Source: Faecalimonas sp.
Lineage (GTDB): Bacteria; Bacillota; Clostridia; Lachnospirales; Lachnospiraceae
Assembly: GCA_020024645.1 (NCBI GenBank)
Contig: JAHHTN010000095.1
Span: 1 to 6,047 of the forward strand
DNA: 6,047 nt
Reading direction: 5' to 3'
Both the position numbers and the translations under genes were made by a program. The notes under the pieces are model-generated. The model saw nothing but the letters and a program-made list of their open reading frames with translations. It searched no databases and was not told the DNA's origin. This document shows positions 6,001-6,047 of this stretch, one piece after another. Position 1 is the stretch's first letter, and the number at the start of each line of letters is the position of its first letter.

Positions 6001-6035
6001 CTGTCGCGCTAAGCAATTAGTGCACAGCTCCTTTT
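5993..6035 (+). terminator. Strong rho-independent terminator hairpin
   Basis: GGGGCTGT (5997-6004) pairs with ACAGCTCC (6024-6031). After one bulged C (6005), GCGCTAA (6006-6012) pairs with TTAGTGC (6017-6023), closing on a GCAA tetraloop. The flanking A-run (5993-5996) and T-run (6032-6035, then CTTT) extend the stem to about 19 pairs and allow use in either direction. Two positions (5999/6029 and 6008/6021) form G-U pairs in a plus-strand RNA but C-A mismatches in a minus-strand RNA, so the fold is better for rightward transcripts. It separates the regulator promoter from whatever lies beyond the right edge. Confidence 0.75.
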
Positions 6036-6047
6036 CTTTGCAAAAAA

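Noticed and set aside
5628..6020. 130-codon plus-strand open frame in the gene-free region
   Set aside because: Its ATG lies in the palindrome, it has no ribosome binding site, its stop is in the terminator hairpin, and its composition (Tyr, Phe, Ile, His, Cys rich) is typical of an accidental frame in AT-rich DNA.
5230..6047. A precursor peptide gene for a lantibiotic or similar product next to the transporter module
   Set aside because: I scanned the minus strand for a short frame with a start, ribosome binding site and Cys/Ser/Thr-rich core and found none that meets all three.

Overview
The window looks like low-GC Firmicutes chromosome, most likely a gut Clostridia/Lachnospiraceae-type genome. 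That placement is inferred from the AT-rich DNA, GGAGG-type ribosome binding sites and the kinds of protein families present; no rRNA or other phylogenetic marker is visible. Every convincing gene reads leftward (minus strand).

From right to left (direction of transcription): positions 5306-6047 hold no intact gene, but contain a strong hairpin terminator, two perfect inverted repeats and reading-frame debris. A clear promoter (5277-5305) then starts a four-gene module: an OmpR-family response regulator (4546-5229), an ABC ATPase of the bacitracin/lantibiotic-resistance type (3540-4457), a six-segment ABC-2 permease (2702-3547) and a one-segment sensor histidine kinase (1784-2698). The last three genes overlap or nearly abut. 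The 88-base gap between regulator and ATPase gene carries a second promoter with a good -10, a poor -35 and an 11-bp-spaced direct repeat over the -35 position. That is what an OmpR-type regulator activating its own exporter would need. The working model is that the kinase senses a cell-envelope antibiotic or peptide, the regulator is phosphorylated, and the ATPase/permease pair is induced to remove the compound.

The kinase gene ends at 1784. The next 90 bases encode, from codon one and without a start codon, a hydrophobic membrane tail of 29 residues. It then runs into a well-made ribosome binding site for an unrecognised soluble 169-residue protein (1163-1672). The tail reads as the broken end of another gene, so the module probably arrived by rearrangement into an older two-gene unit. 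Base composition also becomes more AT-rich left of this point.

At the left edge an XRE/Cro-type helix-turn-helix regulator with a long helical C-terminal region (1-1045, cut by the window edge) has its own good promoter. I see no complete novel system. The most useful leads are the junction at about 1784, the predicted operator at 4513-4532 and the palindromes in the right-hand gene-free region.
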